44,133 nt of DNA from Actinomycetes bacterium (GTDB lineage: Bacteria; Actinomycetota; Acidimicrobiia; Acidimicrobiales; RAAP-2), in NCBI GenBank assembly GCA_021793395.1, contig JAJYSU010000013.1:1-44133 (forward strand), written 5' to 3'. Numbering within the stretch: position 1 is the stretch's first letter; every line of letters starts with the position of its first letter. This document shows positions 26,089 through 35,271 of this stretch, one piece after another. The translations under genes and the position numbers were made by a program. The notes below the pieces were generated by a model, which saw nothing but the letters and a program-made list of their open reading frames with translations, did no database searches and was not told the DNA's origin.

Positions 26089-27822
26089 GTGATCGACGTC
26101 AGGGGCGATGAAGCTAGTTCGCCGGTGACACCGTTGGGGGACGATCGATATCTCGCGACTCTGCTCGAGGAGTTCCCCGAGGTCGTCCTCGTCCTGAGTG
26201 CGGTGGGGGAGGTGCGGTGGGCTAATCGACGGGCCGAGGAGTTGTTTGGTGTCTCGCTCGCCGATGCGGCGGGCGCATCGGTCCTTGACTTTGTGCATCC
26301 CGACGACCTGGAGTTAGTGGGTCGGTCCTTCGAGAGCATCCAGCGCAAGGAAGTGGGCCATCCGATCGAGGTCCGAGTACGGGTTCAGCGCGAGTGGCGT
26401 CTAATTGAGTTGATTGGACGACCCGTCGCAATGGTGGAGGAGGGGACGATTCTCTTCGCGCTACGCGATTTGACCGAGCGGCGCCGATTCGAAGTGGCTC
26501 ACAACGACGTGGCTCGGTTTCGGGCGCTCGTGCACAACGTCGATGCGATTATCGTGTCGGCATCACGTGAGGGGATCGTGCAATCGGTGTCGGGGTCACT
26601 CACGCGTCACCTAGGACACGACCCCGAAGAACTCGAGGGTGTGTCGCTCGGGGTGATCGTCGCCGACGAGGATCGGGCGCTGTTCGACGACGCCGTCGTC
26701 CGGGCGGCGGCGTCCCCTGATCGCACGCCCGTTATCCGATCGCTGCGCCTGGTCGATCGCACGCACGCGGTAGCCGGTACTTACGAGTTTTCGCTGGTCA
26801 ATATGGGTGATGACCCCGTGGTCGAGGGGCTCGTCATCACGGCGCACGACGTGTCGTCGCGGGTGGCGGCCGAACGACGGCTTCACGACACGTTGGAGGA
26901 CCTCCACGTCGCGCTCTCGCTGCTGCACGCCACGCTGGAATCGACCGCGGATGGACTCATCGTCGTCGATCGTGAGCGTCGTGTGGTCAGCCACAATCAG
27001 ACATTCCTCACGATGTGGCGGCTCGCTCCGTCGCTCCTCGCCGGCCCCTACGTCGAATTGTTCGCCGCGGTTGTGGAGCAGGTTGCCGATGCGGACGCCT
27101 TTCGGCGGCGCGCGGAGGAACTCTACGCTCACCCGAGTCTCGAGAGCGATGACCTTGTCGACCTGCGTGACGGGAGGACGCTTCGTCGGCTCTCGCGCCC
27201 TCAGCGCGTCGACGATGAGATTGTGGGGCGGGTCTGGTCCTTCAGCGACGTGACCGCGCAGAAGAGGGCGGAGGAGGAGTTGATCCACCTCGCTTTTCAT
27301 GATCCGCTGACGGGTCTGGTGAATCGGGCGCTGCTGCGCGATCGCCTGGACGAGGCGCTGGCGCGTAGCGAGCGCTCGAGCCGGGAGGTGGCCTTGCTCT
27401 ACCTGGACGTGGACGACTTCAAGTCGGTGAACGACGCTCTGGGACACGGCGCTGGTGACGCATTGTTGCGCGCCGTCGCGGACGGCCTGACGCGCTGCGT
27501 GCGTCGTTCCGACTCGGCCGCGCGCCTGGGTGGTGACGAGTTTGCGGTTCTCGTCGAGGACGTCGTCGACCGAGCGGAGGTCGAGGCGTTGGCCGAGAGG
27601 ATCCGGGCGACGCTCGCTGAGCCGGTGGTAGTGGGCGAGCGCCTCCTCGACATGACGGTCAGCATCGGCCTGGCTTTCGCCAATTACCGACGTACGAGTG
27701 ATCAGGTCCTGCACGATGCCGATCTGGCGATGTACGAGGCCAAGTCGCACGGTAAGAACCGCTACGAGGTATCGGGATCGGCACACGGGAACGGACCACT
27801 GGGAGGAGGTGATCGTTCGTGA
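26089..27822 (+). CDS. triple-PAS diguanylate cyclase (GGDEF)
   Basis: 577 aa, no transmembrane segment, so a cytosolic sensor. PAS-like domains lie at about 18-130 (EFPEVVLVLSAVGEVRWANR, FVHPDDLELV), 143-265 (VDAIIVSASREGIVQSVS) and 285-400 (ESTADGLIVVDRERRVVSHN). The GGDEF domain covers about 405-565: DPLTGLVNRALLRDRL, LYLDVDDFKSVNDALGH, LGGDEF with GGDEF at 481-485, and MYEAKSHGKNRYEV. All catalytic residues are intact, so it should make c-di-GMP from GTP; RRSD at 472-475 is a canonical product-inhibition I-site. No EAL domain. The stop overlaps the lysA start by 4 nt. Confidence 0.93.
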   Translation: MIDVRGDEASSPVTPLGDDRYLATLLEEFPEVVLVLSAVGEVRWANRRAEELFGVSLADAAGASVLDFVHPDDLELVGRSFESIQRKEVGHPIEVRVRVQREWRLIELIGRPVAMVEEGTILFALRDLTERRRFEVAHNDVARFRALVHNVDAIIVSASREGIVQSVSGSLTRHLGHDPEELEGVSLGVIVADEDRALFDDAVVRAAASPDRTPVIRSLRLVDRTHAVAGTYEFSLVNMGDDPVVEGLVITAHDVSSRVAAERRLHDTLEDLHVALSLLHATLESTADGLIVVDRERRVVSHNQTFLTMWRLAPSLLAGPYVELFAAVVEQVADADAFRRRAEELYAHPSLESDDLVDLRDGRTLRRLSRPQRVDDEIVGRVWSFSDVTAQKRAEEELIHLAFHDPLTGLVNRALLRDRLDEALARSERSSREVALLYLDVDDFKSVNDALGHGAGDALLRAVADGLTRCVRRSDSAARLGGDEFAVLVEDVVDRAEVEALAERIRATLAEPVVVGERLLDMTVSIGLAFANYRRTSDQVLHDADLAMYEAKSHGKNRYEVSGSAHGNGPLGGGDRS

Positions 27823-29102
27823 GTTCGAGAGCTGCGGCCGAGGGAGCGAGCGACGACGCGGCGTCGCTCGTAGAACTCTTCCCTCGCGGGACCACGGTGG
27901 ACGAGCGCGGCCTGGTGATCGCGGGCTGCGCGGCGACCGATCTAGCGCGCACCTACGCGACGCCGACGTTGGTGATCGACGAGTCGGCATTGCGCCAGCG
28001 AGCCCGCGCGTACGCGAGTGGCCTCGCGCGGCGCTGGGCGAACTCGCGAGTGGTGTGGGCCTCCAAATCATTGCCGTGTACCGCCGTGTACCGGGTGATG
28101 GCCGAGGAGGGACTCGGCGTGGACGTGGCCGGGGGTGGCGAGCTGGTGATGGCGCTGGCGGCCGGCGTGGAGCCGTCGCGGCTCGTCCTGCACGGTAACG
28201 CGAAGACTGATACGGAGATGGCGATGGCGCTGGCGGCCGGCGTGGGCACCATCGTCGTCGACAACGCTGACGACGTCGAGCGCCTCGAGCGCCTCGCGAC
28301 CGGAGAGCAGGGCGTTCTCGTGCGCGTGACTCCGGGGGTGCGACCGGCAACCCACGCGGCAATCTCGACCGGACAGGCGGCGTCGAAGTTCGGGTTCGGT
28401 CTCGCCGACGCGCCGCGCGTGATCGAGCGCTTGCGTGCCAGTCGCCGGCTGCGTCTCGACGGGCTGCACGTTCACATTGGTTCGCAGATCCTCGAGACCG
28501 AACCCTTCGAACGAGCGGTAGAGGCGCTGGCGCCGCTGGGCGAGTTCGGGACCTACGACCTGGGCGGTGGTCTCGGGGCGCGCTACACCTACGACGATCA
28601 TCCCCCCACCATCGAGGAGTACCTCGACGCGCTGGTCGGCGCGGCGCGCCGCGTGCTTCCTCCCACGGCGCAACTCCTGATCGAGCCGGGTCGTTCGATG
28701 ATCGCCGAGACGGGGGTGACCCTCTACACCGTGGTGTCGGTGAAGGAGAACGGCGGGACGACCTTCGTGGCGGTCGACGGGGGAATGGGTGACAACCTCG
28801 AGGTTTCGCTCTACGGCCAGCGCTTCGAGGCGACCGTGGCGACCCGGATTGGCGGGGGAGCCACGTACACCGTGGTCGGACGTCACTGCGAGTCCGGCGA
28901 TCAGCTCATTGACGGCGTAGCCCTGCGCGATCCAAAGGTGGGCGACGTTCTCGCAGTGCCGGTCACCGGCGCCTACTGCCTGACCATGGCCAACAACTAC
29001 AACGGCGCGCTGCGCCCACCGATCGTTTTCGCGTCGGAGGGTGCGTCGCGCGCGGTGCTACGTCGTGAGACCTACGACGATCTCGTCGCTCGCGACCTCT
29101 GA
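27819..29102 (+). CDS. lysA: diaminopimelate decarboxylase
   Basis: 427 aa, fold-III PLP enzyme that decarboxylates meso-diaminopimelate to L-lysine. The PLP Lys is Lys83 in VWASKSLP; HVHIGSQI (219-224 region), YDLGGGLG, IEPGRSMIAETG and the cross-subunit catalytic Cys357 in RHCESGDQL are present. The DLGGGLG and CESGD forms fit DAPDC rather than arginine or carboxynorspermidine decarboxylase, though the CESGD pattern is shared with some relatives. GTG start in the GTGA overlap with the cyclase; GGGAGGAGG lies 8-9 nt upstream inside the GGDEF gene. argS or thrA/hom, frequent neighbours, are absent. Confidence 0.88.
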   Translation: MSSRAAAEGASDDAASLVELFPRGTTVDERGLVIAGCAATDLARTYATPTLVIDESALRQRARAYASGLARRWANSRVVWASKSLPCTAVYRVMAEEGLGVDVAGGGELVMALAAGVEPSRLVLHGNAKTDTEMAMALAAGVGTIVVDNADDVERLERLATGEQGVLVRVTPGVRPATHAAISTGQAASKFGFGLADAPRVIERLRASRRLRLDGLHVHIGSQILETEPFERAVEALAPLGEFGTYDLGGGLGARYTYDDHPPTIEEYLDALVGAARRVLPPTAQLLIEPGRSMIAETGVTLYTVVSVKENGGTTFVAVDGGMGDNLEVSLYGQRFEATVATRIGGGATYTVVGRHCESGDQLIDGVALRDPKVGDVLAVPVTGAYCLTMANNYNGALRPPIVFASEGASRAVLRRETYDDLVARDL

Positions 29103-29130
29103 CCGGCAGTCGACGAGAGGCCGGCTCGCG

Positions 29131-30228
29131 CTACGCGAGGGTCCTGGCCCACGAGATCGAGCAGCCCGTCACTCGCGCGCCGAGCGCGTCGTTGAGCGTG
29201 ATCATCGGCTGGTTGGTGGCGAGGTTGAAGGTCGTGATGAGAGTCGTGGCGAGGCGCTCGCGCTCGAGGAGACGCATCGTCGCAATTTTCATCAAACCAC
29301 CTAGGCGGTGTCCGCGGTGGGGCGCCGTGACCAGCGTGTCCCACTGGTAGGCGACGTCGGGGTAGACGCGCGAGACGGTGAGATCGCTGAAGCCCACGAG
29401 CTGACCAGTGGGTCGGTGGACGGCGACCGTGGTGAGCAGGTCGCGACCCATCTCGTCAACGGTGCGTTCGTACTCGCGCAGTCGGGCGACGTCCCAGCGC
29501 TCGAGGCGCGTGCCGAATGCTCCGTGCGGCGCCTCGTCGGGCATGATCGAGCCCAGGTGGGCGCGATCCTCGGCCAGCGTGTCGGGCGTAGGACCGCGCC
29601 AGCTACGGATCTCGTAGGCCGTGGCTGAGGGCCGCCAGCGCGACGCGAGGTCGTCGAGCTCGCCGGCGGGTCGGGGCCAGTCGATGTCGCGCCGCACGTT
29701 CTCCTCGTCGAGCGTGTAGCCCCACCGTGGAGCGACGACTCGGCTGGCCCCGTGGCCCATTTCGTGGGAGGACTCGGTGACCGTGAAGGAGATCACGGGC
29801 CGTGCGAGTCCTCGAGCGCGCTTCTCTAGGGCGTGGACCATCGACGTACCGTGGCCGCGGCGACGGTGAGCGGGCGCGACGAGCAGCGTCGCGGTGGTCG
29901 AGTCGTGGTTGTCATCGCGGGTGATCTCCAGGGAGCCGATGGCGACGGGACGTTCGACGGAATCCCCCCACGAATAGAGCTGCTGGTACGTGGCCGCGCG
30001 TTCGTCGATCGCCCGTGCCCGCCACTCGTCGGGGTGCCAGACCCGCCTCGACTCACGGTCACGGTCGATCTCGCTGGCGTGCAGGACGTCGTACCAGGCG
30101 GAGAACTGGCGCGCGTCGCGCGCGTCGACGCGGTGAAGTCGCGCGCGAGTCACGTGGGTGGAATCCGTGCGTGGCTCCGGAGGTGTCACGGTGGTGAAGA
30201 GTACTCCTACGCGCGAATCGCCGTTCAT
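29131..30228 (-). CDS. tandem GNAT acetyltransferase
   Basis: About 365 aa with two GNAT folds. The first (about 20-175) has VAIGSLEITRDDN and the acetyl-CoA loop PAHRRRGHGTSMVHALE; the second (about 210-360) has PTGQLVGFSDLTVS, AYQWDTLVTAPHRGHRLGGLMK and FNLATNQPMITLNDALG. The paired arrangement is like mycothiol synthase and other actinobacterial double-GNAT proteins; HRGHRLG and NxxMxxxNxxLG are the second-domain hallmarks. Substrate unknown. I place the start at ATG 30228; a longer frame runs to 30501 but its extra residues are low-complexity, and no strong ribosome-binding site settles it. Convergent with lysA. Confidence 0.8.
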   Translation of the reverse strand: MNGDSRVGVLFTTVTPPEPRTDSTHVTRARLHRVDARDARQFSAWYDVLHASEIDRDRESRRVWHPDEWRARAIDERAATYQQLYSWGDSVERPVAIGSLEITRDDNHDSTTATLLVAPAHRRRGHGTSMVHALEKRARGLARPVISFTVTESSHEMGHGASRVVAPRWGYTLDEENVRRDIDWPRPAGELDDLASRWRPSATAYEIRSWRGPTPDTLAEDRAHLGSIMPDEAPHGAFGTRLERWDVARLREYERTVDEMGRDLLTTVAVHRPTGQLVGFSDLTVSRVYPDVAYQWDTLVTAPHRGHRLGGLMKIATMRLLERERLATTLITTFNLATNQPMITLNDALGARVTGCSISWARTLA

Positions 30229-30448
30229 GACGGACGTCGCTCTCGCGTGACGGCGGTCCGGTGCCGCGGTGATGGTGACGTCGGTGGCTCGATCGCGAAG
30301 AACGTCGCCGCGCTCGACCGGGACCGACGGACCCCGGCGCGACGCGCTGAGTAATCTTGACGGCGATGGAACCACCGACGTTCCCGGCGTCGCGACCGAG
30401 GGCGTTGCTGCCCACTGCGGCTCGCGACAGCTCAGGGAGTTCGTGGTA

Positions 30449-31099
30449 GTGCCGTACGCGCCACGGGGCGATCCCTCGCGCGCTCCCCACGAGTCGCCCA
30501 CGATCGTATTGGAACGATCCTTCTTCGCGCGTTCTCCCGAGACGGTCGCCCGGGACCTCGTGGGGGCGTACCTGGTGGTACGTACGGCGAACGTGACTCA
30601 TCGCGTCCGGCTCGTGGAGACCGAGGCGTACGGGGGACGAGACGACCCAGCGTCGCACGCCGCCCGCGGACCGACTCCGCGATGCGCGGTGATGTTCGGG
30701 CCGGCGGGCTACCTCTACGTCTATCGCAGTTACGGGGTCCACTGGTGCGTGAACGTGGTGACCGGTGTCGAGGGGTCGGCGAGCGCCGTGTTGCTGCGAG
30801 CGGGTGAACTGGTCAGCGGCGGGGACCCCGGCGGCTCGCCGCCGACTCTCCTGCGCGGTCCCGGGTTGCTCACGCGCGCCGTGGGTCTCACCGGCTCGTA
30901 CTCGGGGGTCGACGGCGCGCAGGGAGAGGCGGGCCCGGTGTGGTTCGAGCGCGCGGTGCCGGTTCGCCGCGCGACGATACGCGCGACACCGCGCGTCGGT
31001 ATCTCCAAAGAGACGGAGCGCGCGTGGCGCTTTGTGCTGGATGATCAGACGAACCGTTCGAGACCGAGGGCCAGCTCACGACGTGATGGTCCCACGTGA
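30449..31099 (+). CDS. mpg: 3-methyladenine DNA glycosylase (AAG/MPG family)
   Basis: About 216 aa. Removes 3-methyladenine, hypoxanthine and other alkylated purines. Diagnostic run: LERSFFARSPETVARDLVGAYLV, the active site VETEAYGGRDDPASHA with the catalytic Glu, the MFGPAGYLYVYRSYGVHWCVNVV strand pair (shared by the whole family), LLRGPGLLTRAVG, and RVGISKETERAWRFVL. The start is uncertain: GTG 30449 or 30443, after GGGAG at 30435-30439; the frame stays open back to 30269 but that part has no similarity. Promoter-like TAATCT lies at about 30352. Together with AidB-like and SOS genes it adds to the DNA-repair content of the window. Confidence 0.88.
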   Translation: MPYAPRGDPSRAPHESPTIVLERSFFARSPETVARDLVGAYLVVRTANVTHRVRLVETEAYGGRDDPASHAARGPTPRCAVMFGPAGYLYVYRSYGVHWCVNVVTGVEGSASAVLLRAGELVSGGDPGGSPPTLLRGPGLLTRAVGLTGSYSGVDGAQGEAGPVWFERAVPVRRATIRATPRVGISKETERAWRFVLDDQTNRSRPRASSRRDGPT

Positions 31100-31109
31100 T
31101 CGGCGGTGG

Positions 31110-32399
31110 TTACGCCCGGCGTTGACCCACCGTCTCGAGTAAGTCGGCAGCTCGCCCGACGCCGTCGGCGTGGCGAATGCGTCGCGAGGCGACCGCCAGG
31201 CGCCGGTGCAGCGTGTCGTCATCGAGGACTCGCCTGACGGCCTTACGAATGTCGTCGGCGGTGGCCCGGTAGGTGTCGAGACGAAGTCCGTAGCCGCGCT
31301 CGTGGACGCGCTGGGCGTTGTCGTACTGGTCCCAGAAGAGGGGCATTACCACCATGGGCTTGCCGAAGTGCATCGCCTCGGTGACGGTGTTGTTTCCGCC
31401 GTGGGTGATCACGACGTCGGCGAGCGGCATGAGTCGAGTCTGGGGGAGGAACTCGTTGCCCCACATGTTGTCGGCCAGGGTGATCTCGTCGTGGCGTGGA
31501 CCGGTCGAGACGATGACGTCGTAGGGTTGCGTCGCGAGCGCCTTGATCACGTGGCTCATGAGCCCGACGTCGGCGCTGCCGAGCGAGCCCAGGCTGAAGT
31601 AGACCACGGGTCGTGCACCGGTGGCGAAGCCGCGAGGGGTCTCGACGGGGGCATCAGTCTCGCGCACTGACGAGTCCAGACGGTGCCACGTGGTGGGCAG
31701 TGGCCGGGCCTCACGGTAGTCCAGCTCCTCGGGGTAGACGTAGAGGTTGAGGTCCCCCGGGCCGATGAACGACAACTCGGGCAGGCCGGGTGCGCCCTGG
31801 GAGCGGAACCACGTGTCGAACTCTCGCCACAGATCGAGGTGCGTGCGTCGATAGGCATCGCGAAAGGTGGCGAACGACGAGGTGTCATCCGCGGCCAGTC
31901 CGGAGAACGCGGGTGCGATGCCGGGACCGGGGACTTCGAGCGGGTTACAGGAGACCACCCGCACGAAGGGAACGCCCGCGGTAACGAGGGCGGGGAAACC
32001 CACGACGTTGTCCTCAATGATGACGTCGGGCTGGACGACGTCGAGGGCGTGGCGTAACTGGGGTTCCACGTAGCGAGCACCGTCGATCAGTTCCTCCCAG
32101 ATCGGCCGGATGACCGTGGACAACTGCTCCACCGTTGGGCGCGCGAACTGTGGTGCAATCGCCGCGACGTAGTCCTTCCAGAACTGTCCCGCCTCCTGGG
32201 GTTCGGTTGTCGGCGGGCTGAGGTCGACGAGTTGCTCTTCGAAGCCCAGCCGAGCGAGCCGTCCCTCCCACGAGCGCTCGGCCGCGAACACGATTCGGTG
32301 ACCGCGAGCCGCGAGACGGTGGGCAATGCCGACGCAGTTGTTCGTGGGCCCGTACGCGCTCTCGGGCATGAACAGATACGTCCGCGAGGGCTCGCTCAC
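31110..32399 (-). CDS. GT1-family glycosyltransferase (MGT/UGT type)
   Basis: 429 aa GT-B glycosyltransferase. The N-terminal acceptor domain begins SAYGPTNNCVGIAHRLAARGH; the C-terminal donor domain carries the signature THGGNNTVTEAMHFGKPMVV plus MPLFWDQYDNAQRV, diagnostic of CAZy GT1 enzymes acting with UDP- or dTDP-sugars, such as macrolide and sterol glucosyltransferases. VVYFSLGSLGSADVGLMSHV precedes the nucleotide-binding loop. No signal peptide. Nothing around it indicates a natural-product cluster, so the acceptor is unknown. GTG start. Confidence 0.86.
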   Translation of the reverse strand: MSEPSRTYLFMPESAYGPTNNCVGIAHRLAARGHRIVFAAERSWEGRLARLGFEEQLVDLSPPTTEPQEAGQFWKDYVAAIAPQFARPTVEQLSTVIRPIWEELIDGARYVEPQLRHALDVVQPDVIIEDNVVGFPALVTAGVPFVRVVSCNPLEVPGPGIAPAFSGLAADDTSSFATFRDAYRRTHLDLWREFDTWFRSQGAPGLPELSFIGPGDLNLYVYPEELDYREARPLPTTWHRLDSSVRETDAPVETPRGFATGARPVVYFSLGSLGSADVGLMSHVIKALATQPYDVIVSTGPRHDEITLADNMWGNEFLPQTRLMPLADVVITHGGNNTVTEAMHFGKPMVVMPLFWDQYDNAQRVHERGYGLRLDTYRATADDIRKAVRRVLDDDTLHRRLAVASRRIRHADGVGRAADLLETVGQRRA

Positions 32400-32474
32400 C
32401 CCGTCATTGTGTCACGGTCGTCGCCGTCGCCTCGAGCAGCCGTCGAGACGATGGTCCGCGCGAGTGTGGGGCCG

Positions 32475-32981
32475 TCACGGCCCGGGGTGCTCGCCCATCT
32501 CCTTGACCAGGTTGGCCACCGTGGTGTCCGAGAGGGTGTGGCGGATCACACGAGTGGGGTGGTGCTCCTCGAACGCCCGCGCCATCTCGTCGGTGTCGCC
32601 GTGCTCGCCGATGAGCAGAAGTGCGGACGTCCCCGGTGTCAGGGCGGACGTGACCTCGTGGACCAGCTTCTCGTCGAGCCCGGATCGTTTCATCGCCTCA
32701 CCGATGAGCGCTCCGCCCCCGAGCCCTCCGAGCCAGCCGCCGAAGAACCAGGCGGGCGGAAACCACCAGAAGAGAAGAAGGCCGATGAGCCCACCCCAGA
32801 GGGCTCCCTGGGCCGCGGAGCCGTGCGGCGTATGGAGGGTGACGAGGCCGCCCTTGTGTTTCTCAACCACGGCGACGTTATCGGTCCAGGAGTAGTGCAA
32901 CTCGTCGAGTGCTCTCACGGTCGCCAACGCTCGTTGTGCTTCGTAGGGGTCCGCGAAGGTGAGGACGATCAGATCGGCCAT
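32475..32981 (-). CDS. DUF1269-family membrane protein
   Basis: 168 aa from ATG 32981 (AGGT at 6-9 nt upstream). MADLIVLTFADPYEAQRAL opens an N-terminal alpha/beta part; a Gly-rich hydrophobic pair, ALWGGLIGLLLFWW and FFGGWLGGLGGGALIG, forms a glycine-zipper hairpin, and a second soluble domain follows (SALTPGTSALLLIGEHG). The order AELIVL-VVxxxxG-GGLIG-LxPGTSALxxL is the DUF1269 pattern, whose members are membrane-associated and of unknown role. Upstream lies the gene-poor 33.0-34.3 kb region. Confidence 0.82.
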   Translation of the reverse strand: MADLIVLTFADPYEAQRALATVRALDELHYSWTDNVAVVEKHKGGLVTLHTPHGSAAQGALWGGLIGLLLFWWFPPAWFFGGWLGGLGGGALIGEAMKRSGLDEKLVHEVTSALTPGTSALLLIGEHGDTDEMARAFEEHHPTRVIRHTLSDTTVANLVKEMGEHPGP

Positions 32982-33190
32982 GAGTACCTCGCACGTCGGC
33001 GACGCGACGCGGTGGTGATGGGTGTCGCGCACGATCGCGACACTCGCCCCGGACCCATTTCGGAGGCGACGGCCGTGGTTCGTGAGACGCCCGCCAGCGG
33101 GTGGGACACCTGACGAGTCGAGGTCGACGACGAGGGCTGCCCCGTTGAGTGAGGGGCGAGACGTTGTTCCCCAGGACGCTGTTCCCCAGG

Positions 33191-33229
33191 GAGAAGGGAT
33201 TCGTAGGCGTTCACGACATCTCCCTTCTC
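33191..33229. repeat. 9-bp inverted repeat
   Basis: GAGAAGGGA (33191-33199) and TCCCTTCTC (33221-33229) are perfect complements separated by 21 nt. On the minus strand the hairpin lies about 210 nt upstream of the DUF1269 start and contains an AAGGGAG purine run in one arm, so it could fold in that gene's leader. No T tract follows on either side. Confidence 0.45.
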
Positions 33230-33735
33230 ATCGAACATCGACGACGTCCCTACGTTCCTACCGCGGCGTGTGTCCTGCCAGGGCCCTAGGTCACAACCTT
33301 GTCAACTCCTCGGGTGCGACCTCGTAACACGAAGGCGAGCCCGTCGTGGCGTCCGTTTGCCGTCGCTGGTGGCGAGGTAGGTGTCTCAGCTTCGCGATCA
33401 ACCCGTGATTCGCAACACTGTCGCCGGTCGCTACGGTGGGCCCATTGCGCTGCGGTGTGGCGCCCGAGCGCGTGCACCTCGCACCTCGGGACCCGTCGCA
33501 GGTCGACCCGGCACGACGATTCTTCTCGGGCGTGGTGGCGTGGCCCTCGCGCCGCCGCCTCACCGTGGCGAAAGGACCGTTGAGGGGCGAGCCGCAGCCG
33601 TGGACTCGGAGTCTCCGACGAGATCCGTGAATCTGTCGCGGACCGACGACGCCATCGTGACTCGTCTGTTGATTCACGGTCACCTAGCGGATCGTTCCCC
33701 TGACATCTCCGGCGGTTACGTCGCCCGTTACTCTC

Positions 33736-33915
33736 TCACTCGAGCCTCTGGTCGAACATTCTACCCCCCCGAGATCTGCCCTCTACTCGTTGTCCCTTGA
33801 CGTCGACGTTGTCGCTCGCGTTGCCGTACGGGTAGGTCTGGTCGAGATCGTCGCGCTCTCGTCGTCCGTTGACGCTCGGACGGCCACGGTGGTAGTCGCG
33901 GGTCTCTTCTGTCAC
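33736..33915 (-). CDS. possible small hydrophilic protein
   Basis: 59 aa from GTG 33915, with GAGGTG 7 nt upstream. Charged and Gly/Arg-rich (DYHRGRPSVNGRRERDD; TYPYGNASDNVDVKGQ; SRGGRMFDQ), no membrane segment, no known family. The middle third has the G/C third positions of a real gene, the ends do not. It is the most protein-like frame in this gene-poor stretch, but it could be chance. Confidence 0.25.
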   Translation of the reverse strand: MTEETRDYHRGRPSVNGRRERDDLDQTYPYGNASDNVDVKGQRVEGRSRGGRMFDQRLE

Positions 33916-34240
33916 GGGCCGGCACCTCAATACCATGATGACGACGGCCGCTCGCGCGACGCTCGCGCGGTACTCCTCCGTCGGTCAGCACGGGTGGGGT
34001 GTCGCCGACGTCCTGTGACGGGCCCGAGACTCTCCTTCGCCGTCGCGGTTCACTGAGTCCGGTTCTGTCGGGGAATGACGGAGAGTTCACTGGCCGATGA
34101 GGAGTCGCGCGGAGTCGAGGGAGCGGTGCGATGATGGAAGTGACAACGTCGCTCACCCGGCGTGATGGCCGACGACGAGCAACGTTGCTGTACCGCGTGC
34201 GCCGGAGGCGTGGTCCCGCCACGATTGCGTCCGCGTCGAG

Positions 34241-34246
34241 TACAGT
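34241..34246 (+). promoter_or_regulatory. probable -10 element (TACAGT) of argF
   Basis: TACAGT lies 30 nt before the argF ATG, with AGGTGAGGAG as ribosome-binding site between them. The -35 is not clear. Confidence 0.4.
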
Positions 34247-34275
34247 GCCACATTCGAGCGAGGTGAGGAGACATC

Positions 34276-35271
34276 ATGGACCTGCGAGGACGGAGTCTGC
34301 TGAAGGAGATCGACTTCACGAAGGAGGAGTTATTACACCTCGTCGAACTCGCCCAACGAGTGCGTCAGGAGAAAAGAGACGGAGTCGAACCCCCTTCTCT
34401 GGCGGGAAAGAACATCGCCCTGATCTTCGATAAGACGTCGACCCGCACGCGGGCGGCTTTCGAGGTAGCCGCTTACGATCGCGGCGCGCACGTCAGTTAT
34501 CTCGGGCCGGGCGAGACTCAACTCGGTCGTAAGGAGTCGATGATGGACACGGCGCGCGTCCTCGGTCGACTCTACGACGGGATTGAGTACCGGGGCTTCT
34601 CTCAGGACCTCATCGAGACCCTCGGCCATCACGCGGGGGTGCCCGTGTGGAACGGGCTCACCGATCAGTGGCACCCTACCCAGATGCTGGCCGACCTTCT
34701 CACCATCACCGACCATCTCGATCGACCGCTGGAGGAGATCTCCGTGTGTTACCTCGGCGATGCACGCAACAACACGGCACGGTCGCTACTGGTGACCGCG
34801 GCCATTATCGGTATGGACCTGCGACTCGCGGCGCCTCGCGAGCTGCAGCCACCTGAATCGGTGCAGTCGCTGGCCCGCGAACTCGCGTCGCGTTCGGGCG
34901 CGCGACTTCACATCGGCGACGAACCCGCCGCGGCGGTTCACGGCGTCGACTTCCTCTACACCGACGTGTGGCTCTCCATGGGCGAGCCCGAGGAGAAATG
35001 GGACGAACGGATCGATCAGCTGCTTCCCTATCAGGTCAACGCGGCGCTCGTGCGTGACACGGGGAACCCGGCGGTGAAGTTCCTGCACTGTTTGCCCGCG
35101 ATGCACTCCACGGACACCGTGGTGGGTCGTGCGCTGTTCGAGCGTCGGGGAGTCGCGGCTCTCGAGGTGACCGACGACGTGTTTGAGTCAGCGGCGTCTC
35201 TGGTCTTCGATGAGGCCGAGAACCGCTTGCACACGATTAAGGCCGTGATGGTGGCCACCCTGGGCGAGTAG
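34276..35271 (+). CDS. argF: ornithine carbamoyltransferase
   Basis: 331 aa. Transfers the carbamoyl group of carbamoyl phosphate to ornithine, giving citrulline. The carbamoyl-phosphate motif STRTR is at residues 55-59, [11 protein letters not shown] binds the substrate near 130, and HCLPAMHS with the active Cys lies near 273. The sequence [20 protein letters not shown] with [19 protein letters not shown] resembles the E. coli ArgF/catabolic ArcB branch rather than the shorter ArgF of most actinobacteria. No other arg or arc gene is near. Strong AGGAG before the ATG. Anabolic or catabolic role cannot be decided; the symbol is by reaction. Confidence 0.9.
   Translation: MDLRGRSLLKEIDFTKEELLHLVELAQRVRQEKRDGVEPPSLAGKNIALIFDKTSTRTRAAFEVAAYDRGAHVSYLGPGETQLGRKESMMDTARVLGRLYDGIEYRGFSQDLIETLGHHAGVPVWNGLTDQWHPTQMLADLLTITDHLDRPLEEISVCYLGDARNNTARSLLVTAAIIGMDLRLAAPRELQPPESVQSLARELASRSGARLHIGDEPAAAVHGVDFLYTDVWLSMGEPEEKWDERIDQLLPYQVNAALVRDTGNPAVKFLHCLPAMHSTDTVVGRALFERRGVAALEVTDDVFESAASLVFDEAENRLHTIKAVMVATLGE

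Larger units (their letters stand above)
32982..34240. other. 1.26-kb stretch with no convincing gene
   Basis: Frames on both strands are interrupted, Arg/Ser/Pro-rich and lack the strong third-position G/C preference seen elsewhere. It holds inverted repeats (33191-33229; CCGTGAATC at 33625-33633 with GATTCACGG at 33671-33679), a 15-bp-spaced direct repeat TGTTCCCCAGG (33165 and 33180), and one weak small ORF (33736-33915). No tRNA, RNase P, tmRNA or SRP RNA signature was found. It may be regulatory sequence or an old gene remnant. Confidence 0.5.

Noticed and set aside
32969..33238. Minus-strand frame starting MFDEKGDVVNAYESLLPGEQ
   Set aside because: The first 20 residues look protein-like, but the remainder is low-complexity, the PGEQR repeat stems from a DNA duplication, and it overlaps the DUF1269 start.
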